Shown piece by piece: positions 1 through 6,763 of a stretch of DNA of 8,755 nucleotides. The stretch is from Actinomycetota bacterium (GTDB lineage Bacteria > Actinomycetota > Thermoleophilia > Gaiellales > Gaiellaceae). Below the pieces are notes generated by a model that was given only the letters and a program-made list of their open reading frames with translations, was not told where the DNA came from and did no database searches. The stretch is taken from positions 1 through 8,755 of the forward strand of contig JACDAS010000124.1 in NCBI GenBank assembly GCA_013695295.1, written 5' to 3'. The position numbers and the translations under genes are program-made. The first letter of the stretch is position 1; each line of letters starts with the position of its first letter.

Positions 1-20
1 GTACTTCGGCAAGGGAAGCC

Positions 21-38
21 GAGCCGCGGCAGCGGCTC
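21..38 (-). terminator. Hairpin downstream of the secreted-protein gene
   Basis: A perfect 7-base inverted repeat, GAGCCGC and GCGGCTC, closes a 4-base loop 52-69 bases past the stop codon of the 90-785 gene on the minus strand. A weaker 5-base stem (TCGGC/GCCGA, 6-22) overlaps it. No T-run follows on the minus strand, so this is terminator-like rather than a classical intrinsic terminator. The sequence between it and the stop codon (39-89) holds nothing else I can recognise. Confidence 0.35.
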
Positions 39-89
39 ATCGGAATCCGACCTCCTCCCTTCCGGAGCGACCCACCCGGGTTGCCCCGC

Positions 90-785
90 CTACCGGCACT
101 TGTTGAGATCCTGCCGATCGCGGACGAAGCACCACTCGTACTTGTCGAGGGGTTGATAGGTAGCAAGCGTGTCATTAGCAACGTACTTTCCAGCAAACAT
201 CTTCGCGGCCGTACTGATCCTGCGCTTATACCTCTTGCCTGGTTTGACCACGTTGAACTCCGTCTGGAATCCCCAGCGAAGGATCTGAGCCCCCAGACCC
301 GCAGAGGTTCCGTCAGGACAGCGGGCGGGGGTCCGGTCCGCTAGAACAGAGGTGTCATAGCCGAGGTAGACCGCCGGCACACCCTTGCCGCTCGGTACCA
401 GGATGGAGAGACCTCCGTCGGCCGGCTTCAGAGCAACTGTGATGGGCGTCTTGCACCATCCAGTCACTGTGATCTTTCCCGTCGGCACATATTCGTAGAA
501 CGTGCCAGTTTTTCCGGCGCTCCCGTCCACCTTCGAATACGGCCCCTTCGAACTCTTCTTCTTGAGCGTCAGCGTGACCTGTGTGATGGTCATGGGCGTC
601 ACCGGGACGTTCTGTCCGGCGAGCCCTGCGGTCCATCTAGTCACACCTATCCACTGCTTGGGCAGCCCATCATCCGGCTTGTTCGCCACGGGGGCGGACG
701 ACGACGCGGAAGCGCCGAGAGCGAGAACCGTCGCCACGAGCGCGAGGGTTGGCGTGAGGATAACGAGTAGCTTTCGTGTGTTCAC
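90..785 (-). CDS. Secreted protein of unknown function (231 aa, four cysteines)
   Basis: I do not recognise a family. The GTG start at 785 is supported by GAAAGGAG (792-799) 6 bases upstream. Residues 1-28 form a signal peptide: a basic MNTRK start, a hydrophobic stretch, then GASASSS as a likely cleavage region. The mature part is Lys/Thr-rich, with beta-type alternation (TQVTLTLKKK near 68-77, GKITVTGWC near 103-111). It has four cysteines (C111, C156, C219, C230), which could form two disulfides outside the membrane, and no membrane helix after the signal peptide. GC is visibly lower than in neighbouring genes: 52-60% in three 60-base stretches counted between 121 and 300, against 78% in a stretch of the permease. 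Codon use also includes more A/T-ending codons. The gene sits directly against a broken gene, so recent arrival is plausible. Coding status is well supported by start, leader and signal peptide; function is unknown. Confidence 0.8.
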   Translation of the reverse strand: MNTRKLLVILTPTLALVATVLALGASASSSAPVANKPDDGLPKQWIGVTRWTAGLAGQNVPVTPMTITQVTLTLKKKSSKGPYSKVDGSAGKTGTFYEYVPTGKITVTGWCKTPITVALKPADGGLSILVPSGKGVPAVYLGYDTSVLADRTPARCPDGTSAGLGAQILRWGFQTEFNVVKPGKRYKRRISTAAKMFAGKYVANDTLATYQPLDKYEWCFVRDRQDLNKCR

Positions 786-808
786 GTGCGTCTCCTTTCG
801 GCAGGGAC

Positions 809-837
809 AGCATAGCCCCGCTGATGAACCAGTTCGA
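809..837 (-). promoter_or_regulatory. Candidate promoter of the 90-785 gene
   Basis: On the minus strand TATGCT (809-814) matches the -10 consensus at four of six positions. It is preceded at 17 bases by TCGAAC (832-837), a poor -35 (three of six). The start of transcription would fall near 802, leaving a leader of about 17 bases that contains the ribosome binding site. The -10 lies exactly where homology to the upstream gene remnant stops. Weak support: these hexamers are common by chance. Confidence 0.25.
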
Positions 838-1062
838 GCCGTTGTCGGCGACCATCATCCCGTAGCGCTTCAGCGCCTCGAGGACGATCCGCGACTGGGG
901 CGGGAAGCCGCCGGTCGCGAAGGACGCCTTCAGGCGGAAGCGGAGGCCCATCGGCGGCAGGTCGGGATCGGTGAGGTTGGACGCGAAGTGCCGAGCCGGA
1001 TAGACGTACGCGCGCCGGGTGCGCTGGACGGTGAAGCGCAGCGCGTGGTCGATCCGGAGCTC
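814..1062 (-). pseudogene. C-terminal remnant of a secreted actinobacterial protein family
   Basis: Read on the minus strand, about 83 codons without a stop encode a peptide starting ELRIDHALRFTVQRTRRAY and continuing through YPARHFASN, LPPMGLRFRLKASF, ALKRYGMMVADNGSNW and FISGA. From memory, this is the C-terminal part of an uncharacterised secreted family common in Gaiellales and relatives, whose intact members continue after SGA with a PDPRW-type ending. Here the homology stops at 814 and runs straight into the leader of the next gene. Upstream it is cut by the stop of the permease gene (1104), with no start codon, leader or N-terminal half. The frame has stayed open and the residues look well conserved, so the break may be recent. 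It could be translated only as part of a longer spurious reading frame. The family is recalled, not searched. Confidence 0.65.
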
Positions 1063-1103
1063 CGGCGCGGCCGCGAATCCTGCGGGCCGGCTGGGATTCC
1101 GGC

Positions 1104-1889
1104 TTATCCCGCTGCTTCGGCCTTTCGCAGGCCCCGCAGGGCCCAGAGCGCGAAGCCCGCGGCCAGTCCGATCGCGATCGCGAACGCAAGCCCGGCGCCG
1201 GCTGCGTCGCCCGCTACGAAGCTTCGGCCGGTCTCGAGCAGATGCGTGACGGGGTTCACCGAGGCGACGCCGTGGATCCAGCCCTGCAGCAGGTCGAGCG
1301 GCACGTAGACGGGTGCGAAGAAGAGAGCCAGGAAGACGGGCGTCTGAATGATCGGGCCCGCCTGCATCGTCCGCAGCCGCATCACGACGCCGGTCGACCA
1401 GAGAATGCCCGCGACGTTGGCGAGCAGCGCGAGCGCGTAGAGCCCGAAGAGGTCGACCCCGTTCCCTCCGACCTCCATGCCGACCGCGAAGGCGACCGCT
1501 GTTACGACCGTCGCCGTGAACAGCCACCGCACAGCGGCGCCGATCGCGTAGCCGAGCACGATCCCGCTCCGGTGGGGAGCCGCCAGCAGCAACCTGCGCG
1601 TGAAACCCGTCTCGAAGTCGCGGGCGATCCCGAAACCCGTGAAGACGCCGCCGAAGACGGCGGACTGGAGCAGGATGAAGACGAACTGGAAGGCCGTGTA
1701 CCCGGGCGGGAAGTCGAAGCCCGGCAGGTCGTGCAGGCGCGAGAGGCCCCCTGCGAAGGCGGTGAAGTTGAGGAGCGGAAAGAGCACCCCGGGCAGGAGC
1801 AGCGAGGGGGTTGTGAAGACGTTGTGAATCGTCCGCCAGGCGACCCCTCCGGCCACGGACAGCACCGCTCCAAGGGCCCCAGCCCTCAC
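1104..1889 (-). CDS. ABC-2 type transporter permease (second permease, DrrB-like)
   Basis: This is an integral membrane half of an ABC exporter, 261 aa from the chosen start. A longer frame opens at 1994. The GTG at 1889 is preferred because it overlaps the TGA of the preceding permease as GTGA, has GGGAGG 11-12 bases upstream, and gives a length equal to that permease (259 aa). The extra 35 residues are Arg-rich shadow of the other frame. Hydrophobic segments fall near residues 28-48, 65-88, 110-138, 147-170, 180-198 and 230-252, giving the six helices expected for ABC2_membrane proteins. The family hallmarks are present: FETGFTRRLLLAAPHRSG (92-109) on the cytoplasmic side and NPVTHLLETGRSF (212-224) before the last helix. 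It is the last gene of the cassette. It resembles the other permease at matching places, so the two probably form a heterodimer. The substrate cannot be read from the sequence; lipids, glycolipids or drugs are typical for the family. Confidence 0.88.
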   Translation of the reverse strand: MRAGALGAVLSVAGGVAWRTIHNVFTTPSLLLPGVLFPLLNFTAFAGGLSRLHDLPGFDFPPGYTAFQFVFILLQSAVFGGVFTGFGIARDFETGFTRRLLLAAPHRSGIVLGYAIGAAVRWLFTATVVTAVAFAVGMEVGGNGVDLFGLYALALLANVAGILWSTGVVMRLRTMQAGPIIQTPVFLALFFAPVYVPLDLLQGWIHGVASVNPVTHLLETGRSFVAGDAAGAGLAFAIAIGLAAGFALWALRGLRKAEAAG

Positions 1890-2665
1890 GTCCGCGTCAT
1901 CCTCCCGCGCAGCGCTACGGCCGAGCCGGCGAGCGCCACGGCTGCGAGTGCCGTGCCGACCCCGAAGGCGAGTGCGAGCGCCTGCCCGTCCCAACCCGTG
2001 ATCACCAGGCTGCGGATCCCCTCGATCAGGTACGAGACCGGGTTCGCCGTCGCGGCGAAGCGAAACCAGTCGATCTCGATCAGGTTCCGCGGGAGATTCA
2101 TCGAGGAGACGAACAGGAAGACGAAGAGGAGCGGAAAGAGCCCCTGGACGGATTCGCCGGAGCCCGTCCGCAGCGCGAGCAGGGCTCCCACCGCTCCGAA
2201 GCCGAGCGCGACCAGGGCGGAGAGGCCGAGCAGGACGAGCGCGCCGCCGACGCCCGACGCGAGCCCGGACCCGGCCAGCAGCCCGACGGTCAGGTAGACG
2301 CCCGCCTGGACAACCCCCATCACGACGACGCCCGAGAGGAGGCCCGCGACGAGGGCCCCGCCCCGGAGCGGCGTCAGCGCGAGCCGGTTGAGGAAGCCTG
2401 TCTGGATGTCACGCGCGAGGTCGGTGCCCGCGTTCATGGTCGCGAAGAGCGCGCCCTGGATGAACGGCACGGCCAGGGCGAAGGCAAGGAACGAGTCGGT
2501 CGGGAAGCCAGGGAGCTTCGTCGCGGGCGCGAGCCCGCCCGCGTTCACGGCCAGCAGGCCGAGTGGGAAGATCAGCGGCGGAAAGACGTGCGCGGGCTGG
2601 CGGATCGTTCGGACGATCGAGCGGCGCGCGAGCTGCGCGACCTGCATCCAGAATGTGCCGGTCAC
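1886..2665 (-). CDS. ABC-2 type transporter permease (first permease, DrrB-like)
   Basis: Membrane subunit of the same exporter, 259 aa. The GTG start at 2665 overlaps the TGA of the ATPase gene as GTGA. No convincing ribosome binding site precedes it, so translation is probably coupled to the ATPase. After a short amphipathic N-terminus (residues 1-24) there are hydrophobic stretches near 27-45, 58-80, 103-130, 140-165, 176-190 and 228-253, the usual six-helix ABC2_membrane plan. Residues 87-104 (IQTGFLNRLALTPLRGGA) carry the conserved cytoplasmic loop thought to meet the ATPase. NPVSYLIEGIRSL (208-220) is the conserved motif before the final helix. DrrB-type proteins are usually 250-290 aa, so the gene is complete. 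Together with the next gene it supplies the transmembrane pathway; whether the pair is a strict heterodimer is an inference from the shared motifs. Confidence 0.9.
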   Translation of the reverse strand: MTGTFWMQVAQLARRSIVRTIRQPAHVFPPLIFPLGLLAVNAGGLAPATKLPGFPTDSFLAFALAVPFIQGALFATMNAGTDLARDIQTGFLNRLALTPLRGGALVAGLLSGVVVMGVVQAGVYLTVGLLAGSGLASGVGGALVLLGLSALVALGFGAVGALLALRTGSGESVQGLFPLLFVFLFVSSMNLPRNLIEIDWFRFAATANPVSYLIEGIRSLVITGWDGQALALAFGVGTALAAVALAGSAVALRGRMTRT

Positions 2666-3648
2666 GCGCGGGCGGGCTCGGCCGAGGGCTCCTCGGCCGC
2701 ACCCTCGAGCGAGCGGCCCGTCTTGGCGAGGAACACGTCGTCGAGCGAGGGCGCGTGCAGCTGGAGGTGTGATACGTCGAGACCCTCCGCGTCCAGAGCG
2801 CGCACGATCTCGACCAGGCTCTCGGTGCCGGTCTCCAGGCGAACGGCGACGCCGTTCGGGGATCCCTGTGCCGGCTCGCCGAAGCGCTCGAGGAGCTGTG
2901 TTAGCCGGTGGCGCTCGTCCGGATTTGCCGGCACGGCCTCGACGCTCGGCCGACCGATCTCGGCTTTGAGACCGCTTGGCGTGCCCTCGGCGACGATGCG
3001 GCCGTGGTCGATGATCCCGACCCGGTCGGCGAGCACGTCGGCCTCCTCGAGGTACTGCGTGGTCAGGAAGACGGTCACGCCCTCCTCCTTCGCCAGGCGG
3101 CCGACCTCCTGCCAGAGCGCGCTGCGGCTCTGGGGGTCGAGGCCGGTCGTCGGCTCGTCGAGGAAGAGAAGCCGCGGCGCGTGCACGAGGGCGAGCGCGA
3201 GGTCGAGCCTCCGCTTCATCCCGCCCGAGTAGGTACGGACCTTGCGGTCGGCGGCGAGCGTCAGGCCGACCCGCTCGAGCAGCGCCTCTCCCCGACTGCG
3301 CCGATCGGCGCGCGAGAGTCCGTGTAGCGCGGCCTGGAGCCGGAGGTGCTCCCGCCCGGTCAGGAGCGGGTCGAGCGCGGCTTCCTGCAGGGCGGCGCCG
3401 ATCGCGGCCCGAACCCTCGGGCCCTCGCGGACGATGTCGAAGCCGCCGACCCGCGCCGTGCCCGAGCTCGGCGGCAGCAGCGTCGTCAGCATGTGCACCG
3501 TCGTCGACTTCCCCGCGCCGTTCGGCCCGAGGAAGCCGTAGATCTCCCCCTCGGCGACCCGGAGGTCGATGCCGTCGACCGCACGAATCCCGCCCCGGTA
3601 CTCGCGGACGAGTGCCTCCGCCACGATTCCCTGCTCGCGCGCAGTCAT
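2662..3648 (-). CDS. ABC exporter ATP-binding protein, DrrA family
   Basis: Cytoplasmic ATPase that powers the two adjacent permeases; 328 aa. Motifs in order: Walker A GPNGAGKST (41-49), Q-loop Gln (Q89 region), ABC signature YSGGM (140-144), Walker B LLFLDEP (160-166) followed by the D-loop, and the switch position at TTQYLEEAD (196-204). The usual H-loop His is a Gln (Q198), which as I recall is normal for the DrrA/daunorubicin-resistance group and is one reason for assigning it there. Residues about 240-328 form the C-terminal accessory domain seen in DrrA-like ATPases, ending in an acidic/Ala-rich tail. The ATG at 3648 gives a normal N-terminus (EGIVAEALV-type opening), but its ribosome binding site is weak. 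It is first in the ATPase-permease-permease cassette and lies 56 bases after the L,D-transpeptidase stop, so it may be on the same transcript. The drug-export label of this family is often nominal; envelope lipid export is equally possible. Confidence 0.92.
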   Translation of the reverse strand: MTAREQGIVAEALVREYRGGIRAVDGIDLRVAEGEIYGFLGPNGAGKSTTVHMLTTLLPPSSGTARVGGFDIVREGPRVRAAIGAALQEAALDPLLTGREHLRLQAALHGLSRADRRSRGEALLERVGLTLAADRKVRTYSGGMKRRLDLALALVHAPRLLFLDEPTTGLDPQSRSALWQEVGRLAKEEGVTVFLTTQYLEEADVLADRVGIIDHGRIVAEGTPSGLKAEIGRPSVEAVPANPDERHRLTQLLERFGEPAQGSPNGVAVRLETGTESLVEIVRALDAEGLDVSHLQLHAPSLDDVFLAKTGRSLEGAAEEPSAEPARA

Positions 3649-3704
3649 CGTCCGAGCCTATCCGGGTGGTGGAGGGCTTCGCCGCGCCGCGCGGGCTGGT
3701 CGAG

Positions 3705-4658
3705 CTACGCCTCGAGGATGTAGACCGGCGTCCCGACGCGGACGTGGTCGAAGAGCCACTCGGCGTTTGGGATCAGCATCCGGATGCAGCCGTGCGAGGC
3801 CGAGTAGCCGATCGACGCGGAGTCCGGCGTCCCGTGGATGCCGACGCCGTAGACGTCGAGCCCCATCCAGCGCGTCCCGAGCGGGTTTCCCGGCCCCGGC
3901 GGGATCGGCTTCAGGCCTGCCGCCCAGGCGGAGTTCGGTGGATACCACGCTGGGTGGCGCTGCATGTCGATGATGTGGAAGTTCCCGTTCGGGGTCGGGT
4001 AGTAGGGCGAGCCGGTCGCGACCCCGAAACTCCGCCAGAAGGTGTCGCCGCGGTACAGGTAGAGGCGGTTCGAGAGCCGCCGGATCACGATCACTGGGCT
4101 GACGAAGTCGCTGCGGAGCTTCTTCGGCGCCACGGGGTGGAGCGCGAGCGCGATCGGCACACGCCGGGTCGCGAGCAGGTTCCGGACGATGCGCCGCTCC
4201 ATCACTGCCTGGCTGACGCGTACGCCGTAGCGCGCGCGGCTCACGTGCGGGCGCAGCCCGCGTAGACCCATGTACTTCGCAGACACGGCCGGGCGGGAGA
4301 AGGCGCGGTCGAGGTAGTCGACGTACCTGGCCACCCACTCGCGCTGGACGGCGACCGGAAGCTTGAGGCGCGCGCCCGGGTCAGCCCTGAGCGCCCGCTC
4401 GACGGCAAGCCGCACGGCGGCACTCCCGGTGAGGAGCGACGAGCCGACGTGCCACGTCTTCTCCTCGAAGGTGAACCGGACCGGTCGGTCGAAGCGATTT
4501 CGTACCGCCGCCTGCGCCAGGTCCGGCCGCATCCCGCTGACGTCGACACCGGCGATCCGCACGTCGGGCGGCACGAGCTCGGGCGGGAGCGCCGAGCCGC
4601 TGACGGCCGGGCCGAGGACGGCGGCGATGATCGCAAGAAGGGTGAGGTGGAATTTCAT
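3705..4658 (-). CDS. L,D-transpeptidase (YkuD) with N-terminal peptidoglycan-binding-like domain
   Basis: Exported cell-wall enzyme that would make 3-3 cross-links between peptidoglycan stem peptides, or attach other groups to them, through an acyl-enzyme on cysteine. The protein is 317 aa. Residues 1-23 are a signal peptide or anchor (MKFHLTLLAIIAAVLGPAVSG). Residues about 33-120 resemble the PG_binding_4 type domain, with IAGVDVSGMRPDLAQAAV (35-52) as its typical opening. The YkuD domain runs from about 187 to 317. Its catalytic signature is complete: H275-G276, then S288-H289-G290-C291 with R293 following, so C291 is the nucleophile and H275/H289 are the other expected active-site residues. 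Residues 216-229 (GSPYYPTPNGNFHI) are the conserved substrate-side segment. The ATG at 4658 has no clear Shine-Dalgarno sequence, but the signal peptide fixes the start region. The stop lies 56 bases before the ABC ATPase, so shared transcription is possible. An MtrA-box-like site lies about 70 bases upstream. Confidence 0.92.
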   Translation of the reverse strand: MKFHLTLLAIIAAVLGPAVSGSALPPELVPPDVRIAGVDVSGMRPDLAQAAVRNRFDRPVRFTFEEKTWHVGSSLLTGSAAVRLAVERALRADPGARLKLPVAVQREWVARYVDYLDRAFSRPAVSAKYMGLRGLRPHVSRARYGVRVSQAVMERRIVRNLLATRRVPIALALHPVAPKKLRSDFVSPVIVIRRLSNRLYLYRGDTFWRSFGVATGSPYYPTPNGNFHIIDMQRHPAWYPPNSAWAAGLKPIPPGPGNPLGTRWMGLDVYGVGIHGTPDSASIGYSASHGCIRMLIPNAEWLFDHVRVGTPVYILEA

Positions 4659-4727
4659 GTAAGAGGCGACCGGTTGAAGATGTTCGCAGAGGGGTCTGTC
4701 GGACCTAGACTTCTTGGGAGCGGGCTT

Positions 4728-4741
4728 CGTAACGCTGTGAC
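4728..4741 (-). promoter_or_regulatory. MtrA-box-like site upstream of the L,D-transpeptidase
   Basis: On the minus strand the sequence reads GTCACAGCGTTACG, 70-83 bases before the transpeptidase ATG. The first nine bases equal the GTCACAGCG motif that I recall for the actinobacterial response regulator MtrA, which controls cell-wall genes in mycobacteria. The second half, GTTACG, matches the repeat unit at five of six positions, giving an 8-base period. No clear -10/-35 pair could be paired with it. The match is short and the regulator assignment is inference. Confidence 0.25.
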
Positions 4742-4781
4742 AAGTTTCTCGACCGTATCGACGCTGTCAGCCGCCGCCGGA

Positions 4782-4798
4782 GCCGGGCTTTGCCCGGC
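4782..4798. repeat. Perfect hairpin with TTT loop (GCCGGGC/GCCCGGC)
   Basis: A 7-base perfect inverted repeat around TTT lies in the 239-base gap (4659-4897) between two minus-strand genes. It sits about 100-115 bases past the stop of the 4898-5299 gene and could act as a terminator for it, although no T-run follows on either strand. The loop and its closing pairs (GC-TTT-GC) are the same as in the larger hairpin at 8695-8725. The rest of the gap holds the palindromes at 4850-4890 and the candidate site at 4728-4741; I see no gene in it. Confidence 0.5.
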
Positions 4799-4849
4799 GG
4801 GAGGCTTCTGGTGGCGGATGGATTCGCTGCGGCCAAGGAGGGGGTCCGT

Positions 4850-4890
4850 GGGGGAACCATGGGTTCCCCCCCGTCAGGAACCATGGGTTC
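4850..4890. repeat. Two copies of a palindromic GGAACCATGGGTTC element
   Basis: The 14-base word GGAACCATGGGTTC occurs at 4853-4866 and again at 4877-4890, a 24-base period. Each copy is itself an inverted repeat around ATG. The first extends to 9-base arms (GGGGGAACC 4850-4858, GGTTCCCCC 4862-4870) and the second to 5-base arms (4878-4882, 4886-4890). They begin only 7 bases past the stop of the 4898-5299 gene, so they may serve as its terminator or as a protein-binding or mobile intergenic repeat. Two copies are too few for an array, and the spacer between them (10 bases) is too short for CRISPR. Confidence 0.6.
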
Positions 4891-4897
4891 ACCCACG

Positions 4898-5299
4898 CTA
4901 GAAGAGGCGGTAGCCCTCACGTGCGAGCCCGAAGCCGCGACCCGTGCGCGAGCTCCGGCAGAACATGCCGTTCGTCTGCGAGACGCAGCGGAACTGCCCG
5001 CGCACCGTGTAGACGCTGCCGTAGTTCAGCACCGGGCCGTTCGGAAACGAGTAGTCGCCGATGTAGCCGACGTAGGGGGGCCCGAACAGCGGCGCCACCG
5101 CCACCCGCCCGTTGTTCAGGGTCTTGCAGGCCATGAGCTGGTCGTAGGCGAAGTAGCGGCAATGGATGTTCCCGGTCGGGCTGACGAAGTGGTCGCTGTA
5201 CCAGGTGCCCGAGGCCGGGCCTCGAGTCGCCGAGCCGCCCGCTGCGGCTGCGGTTAGCGCGACCACGAGCGCGGCGATCGGCACGATCAGCTTTCTCAT
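4898..5299 (-). CDS. Small secreted protein, DUF6636-like
   Basis: 133 aa, function unknown. The ATG at 5299 has GAGGAG with 8 bases of spacing. Residues 1-24 are a Sec signal peptide (MRKLIVPIAALVVALTAAAA, then GGSA). The mature part has the layout I recall for actinobacterial DUF6636-type proteins. An N-terminal FVSPTGNIHC (38-47) and a second cysteine (C58) are followed by a Gly/Tyr-rich middle (PPYVGYIGDYSFPNGP, 74-89). The end, YGSVYTVRGQFRC (93-105), GMFCR (111-115) and GRGFGLAREGYRLF (120-133), has the family-style terminus. Four cysteines (47, 58, 105, 114) suggest two disulfides. The length is normal for such proteins, so it is complete. It lies 81 bases after the histidine-kinase stop and could be read through from that operon or have its own promoter; TAAGGT near 5336-5341 is a possible -10 without a good -35. 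The family name is from memory. Confidence 0.82.
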   Translation of the reverse strand: MRKLIVPIAALVVALTAAAAGGSATRGPASGTWYSDHFVSPTGNIHCRYFAYDQLMACKTLNNGRVAVAPLFGPPYVGYIGDYSFPNGPVLNYGSVYTVRGQFRCVSQTNGMFCRSSRTGRGFGLAREGYRLF

Positions 5300-5380
5300 C
5301 TCGGAAACTCCTCGGACGCCGGGCGACGCGCCGAACCTTACACCGCGGGGCCTGCTCGAACCACACCCAACCGGGGGCTG

Positions 5381-6763
5381 TCAGGACACCCGGGGAGCGC
5401 GGACGGCCGGGGCGCGCGGCTGCGGCGCCGGGGTCTCCGGGAGGGGCAGCGAGACGACGAATGTCGTCCCGAGGCCGGGTGTGCTGTGAACCTCGACCTT
5501 GCCGTCCATCGCCTCCGTCAGCTCCTTGACGATCGCGAGCCCGAGCCCGGTCCCGAGCACCCGCCCGCTGCCGTGCCGGTCGTAGAGGAAGAACCGCTCG
5601 AAGGCGCGCTCGAGATCCTCATCCGGAAGGCCGCGGCCCGTGTCCTCGATCACGAGCCGGCCCGCCTCCGCGCGTACGCGTACGAGCCCGCCCGGCGGAG
5701 TCGACCGGAGCGCGTTCTCGACGAGGTTCGAGATCACCTGCAGCAGCCGGTCGAGGTCGGCTCGCGCCGGCGCCGGCGCGCTCGCGACCGCCTCGAGCGA
5801 GACGCCGAACGCCCGGGCCTCGGCCTCGTAGCGGCGGCAGGCCTCGCGCGCTGCGTCCCCGAGGTCGACGGACTCCGGGTGCACGGCGAACTCGCTGCGG
5901 TTCATCCTCGCGAGATCGAGCAGGTCGCGGACGAGCCGCTCGAGCCGGCCTGCCTCGCGGCCGATCGTCTCGGCCGCCTCCTCCACGGTCACGACCCCCT
6001 CGCGTAGCGCCTCGGCGTAGCCGCGGACGGCGGTCAGAGGTGTCTTCAGCTCGTGGCTCACGGAGAGGAGGAACGCTTGCTCGGCCGCGCGGGCGGCGGT
6101 CAGCTGCGCCGCCATCTCGTTGAAGGATTCGGCAAGCGCGGCAAGCTCGGCGGAGCCCTCGACCGGCAGAGCCTCCGGCGAGGCCCCCGTCGCGAGCTTG
6201 CGGCTTGCCTCGGCGACGCGCCGGACCGGGCGGGAGATCGCCCGCGCAGAGAGGAGTGACGCGCCTGCGGCCAGCGTTCCACCGACGAGCCCGGCGATCA
6301 GCAGCCCCTGCAGGAACGGCCACCAGTCAGAGCCTGAGAGGTCGGCCGGGCGCAGGAGCACGAAGCCTTTCCCCTGCACGAGGCGCGCCGCGTAGAGGTA
6401 CTCCCGCCCGTCGAGGCTCTGCCTGCCCTGCACGGACAGGCCGGCGCGGACCTGGGCCCGCTCGGCGGGCGTGAGGTAACGGCTCTGCCTACCGAGGCTG
6501 ACGACCTGGAACGTCTCGTTCTGCTTCTCGAGGAACGGCTTCAGCGGCCCGAGATGGGCAAACGGCAGCAGGGCCTCGCGCTCACGCTGGGCGAGCAGGT
6601 CGGCCTGGTGACCCAGGTCGGCGAGGTTCGCGGACTCGACCGAGCGGCGAGTCAGGACGACCCCGATCCCGAGGGTCAACCCGATCGACAGCGCCACGCT
6701 CAGCGCGATCGAGACGAAGAGGCGGGTCGCGAGGGTCGGGTACGAGCGCGCGGCGCGGCTCAC
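5381..6763 (-). CDS. HAMP-domain sensor histidine kinase
   Basis: Membrane sensor that autophosphorylates on His and passes the phosphate to the adjacent response regulator; 460 aa. The GTG at 6763 overlaps the regulator's TGA as GTGA. The frame stays open to 7237, but that part is a GC-rich shadow of the regulator. Order: TM1 about 13-37; an extracytoplasmic region about 38-148 without cysteines, including SLGRQSRYLTPAERAQVRAG (89-108) and LDGREYLYAARLVQGKGFVL (117-136), similar to small Cache-like sensing folds; TM2 about 150-173; HAMP about 174-226; HisKA with SVSHELKTPLTAVRGYAEAL (234-253), phospho-acceptor H237; HATPase_c with N-box NLVEN (346-350), G1 DTGRG (374-378), F-box around ERFFLYD (389-395) and G2 GTGLGLAIV (404-412). 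All catalytic boxes are intact. A Pro/Ala-rich tail of about 19 residues (442-460) follows the ATPase domain. The signal is unknown. Confidence 0.94.
   Translation of the reverse strand: MSRAARSYPTLATRLFVSIALSVALSIGLTLGIGVVLTRRSVESANLADLGHQADLLAQREREALLPFAHLGPLKPFLEKQNETFQVVSLGRQSRYLTPAERAQVRAGLSVQGRQSLDGREYLYAARLVQGKGFVLLRPADLSGSDWWPFLQGLLIAGLVGGTLAAGASLLSARAISRPVRRVAEASRKLATGASPEALPVEGSAELAALAESFNEMAAQLTAARAAEQAFLLSVSHELKTPLTAVRGYAEALREGVVTVEEAAETIGREAGRLERLVRDLLDLARMNRSEFAVHPESVDLGDAAREACRRYEAEARAFGVSLEAVASAPAPARADLDRLLQVISNLVENALRSTPPGGLVRVRAEAGRLVIEDTGRGLPDEDLERAFERFFLYDRHGSGRVLGTGLGLAIVKELTEAMDGKVEVHSTPGLGTTFVVSLPLPETPAPQPRAPAVRAPRVS

Noticed and set aside
1..89. tRNA, riboswitch or attachment site at the left edge
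   Set aside because: Only short stem-loops are visible; there is no cloverleaf, CCA end or known aptamer core.
814..1103. Insertion sequence or transposase as the cause of the gene break
   Set aside because: No transposase-like coding sequence, terminal inverted repeats or obvious target duplication could be seen around the remnant.
1242..2297. Long plus-strand open frame (351 codons) antisense to the permeases
   Set aside because: It is Arg/Glu/Pro-rich low-complexity sequence without signals or domains and lies opposite two clear membrane protein genes; it is a GC-rich shadow frame.
3050..3062. Defective ABC ATPase because the H-loop His is Gln
   Set aside because: Gln at this position (TTQYLEEAD) is, as I recall, characteristic of DrrA-family ATPases, and all other motifs are intact.
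4850..4890. CRISPR-like array
   Set aside because: There are only two 14-base units with a 10-base spacer, each palindromic, and no cas genes.
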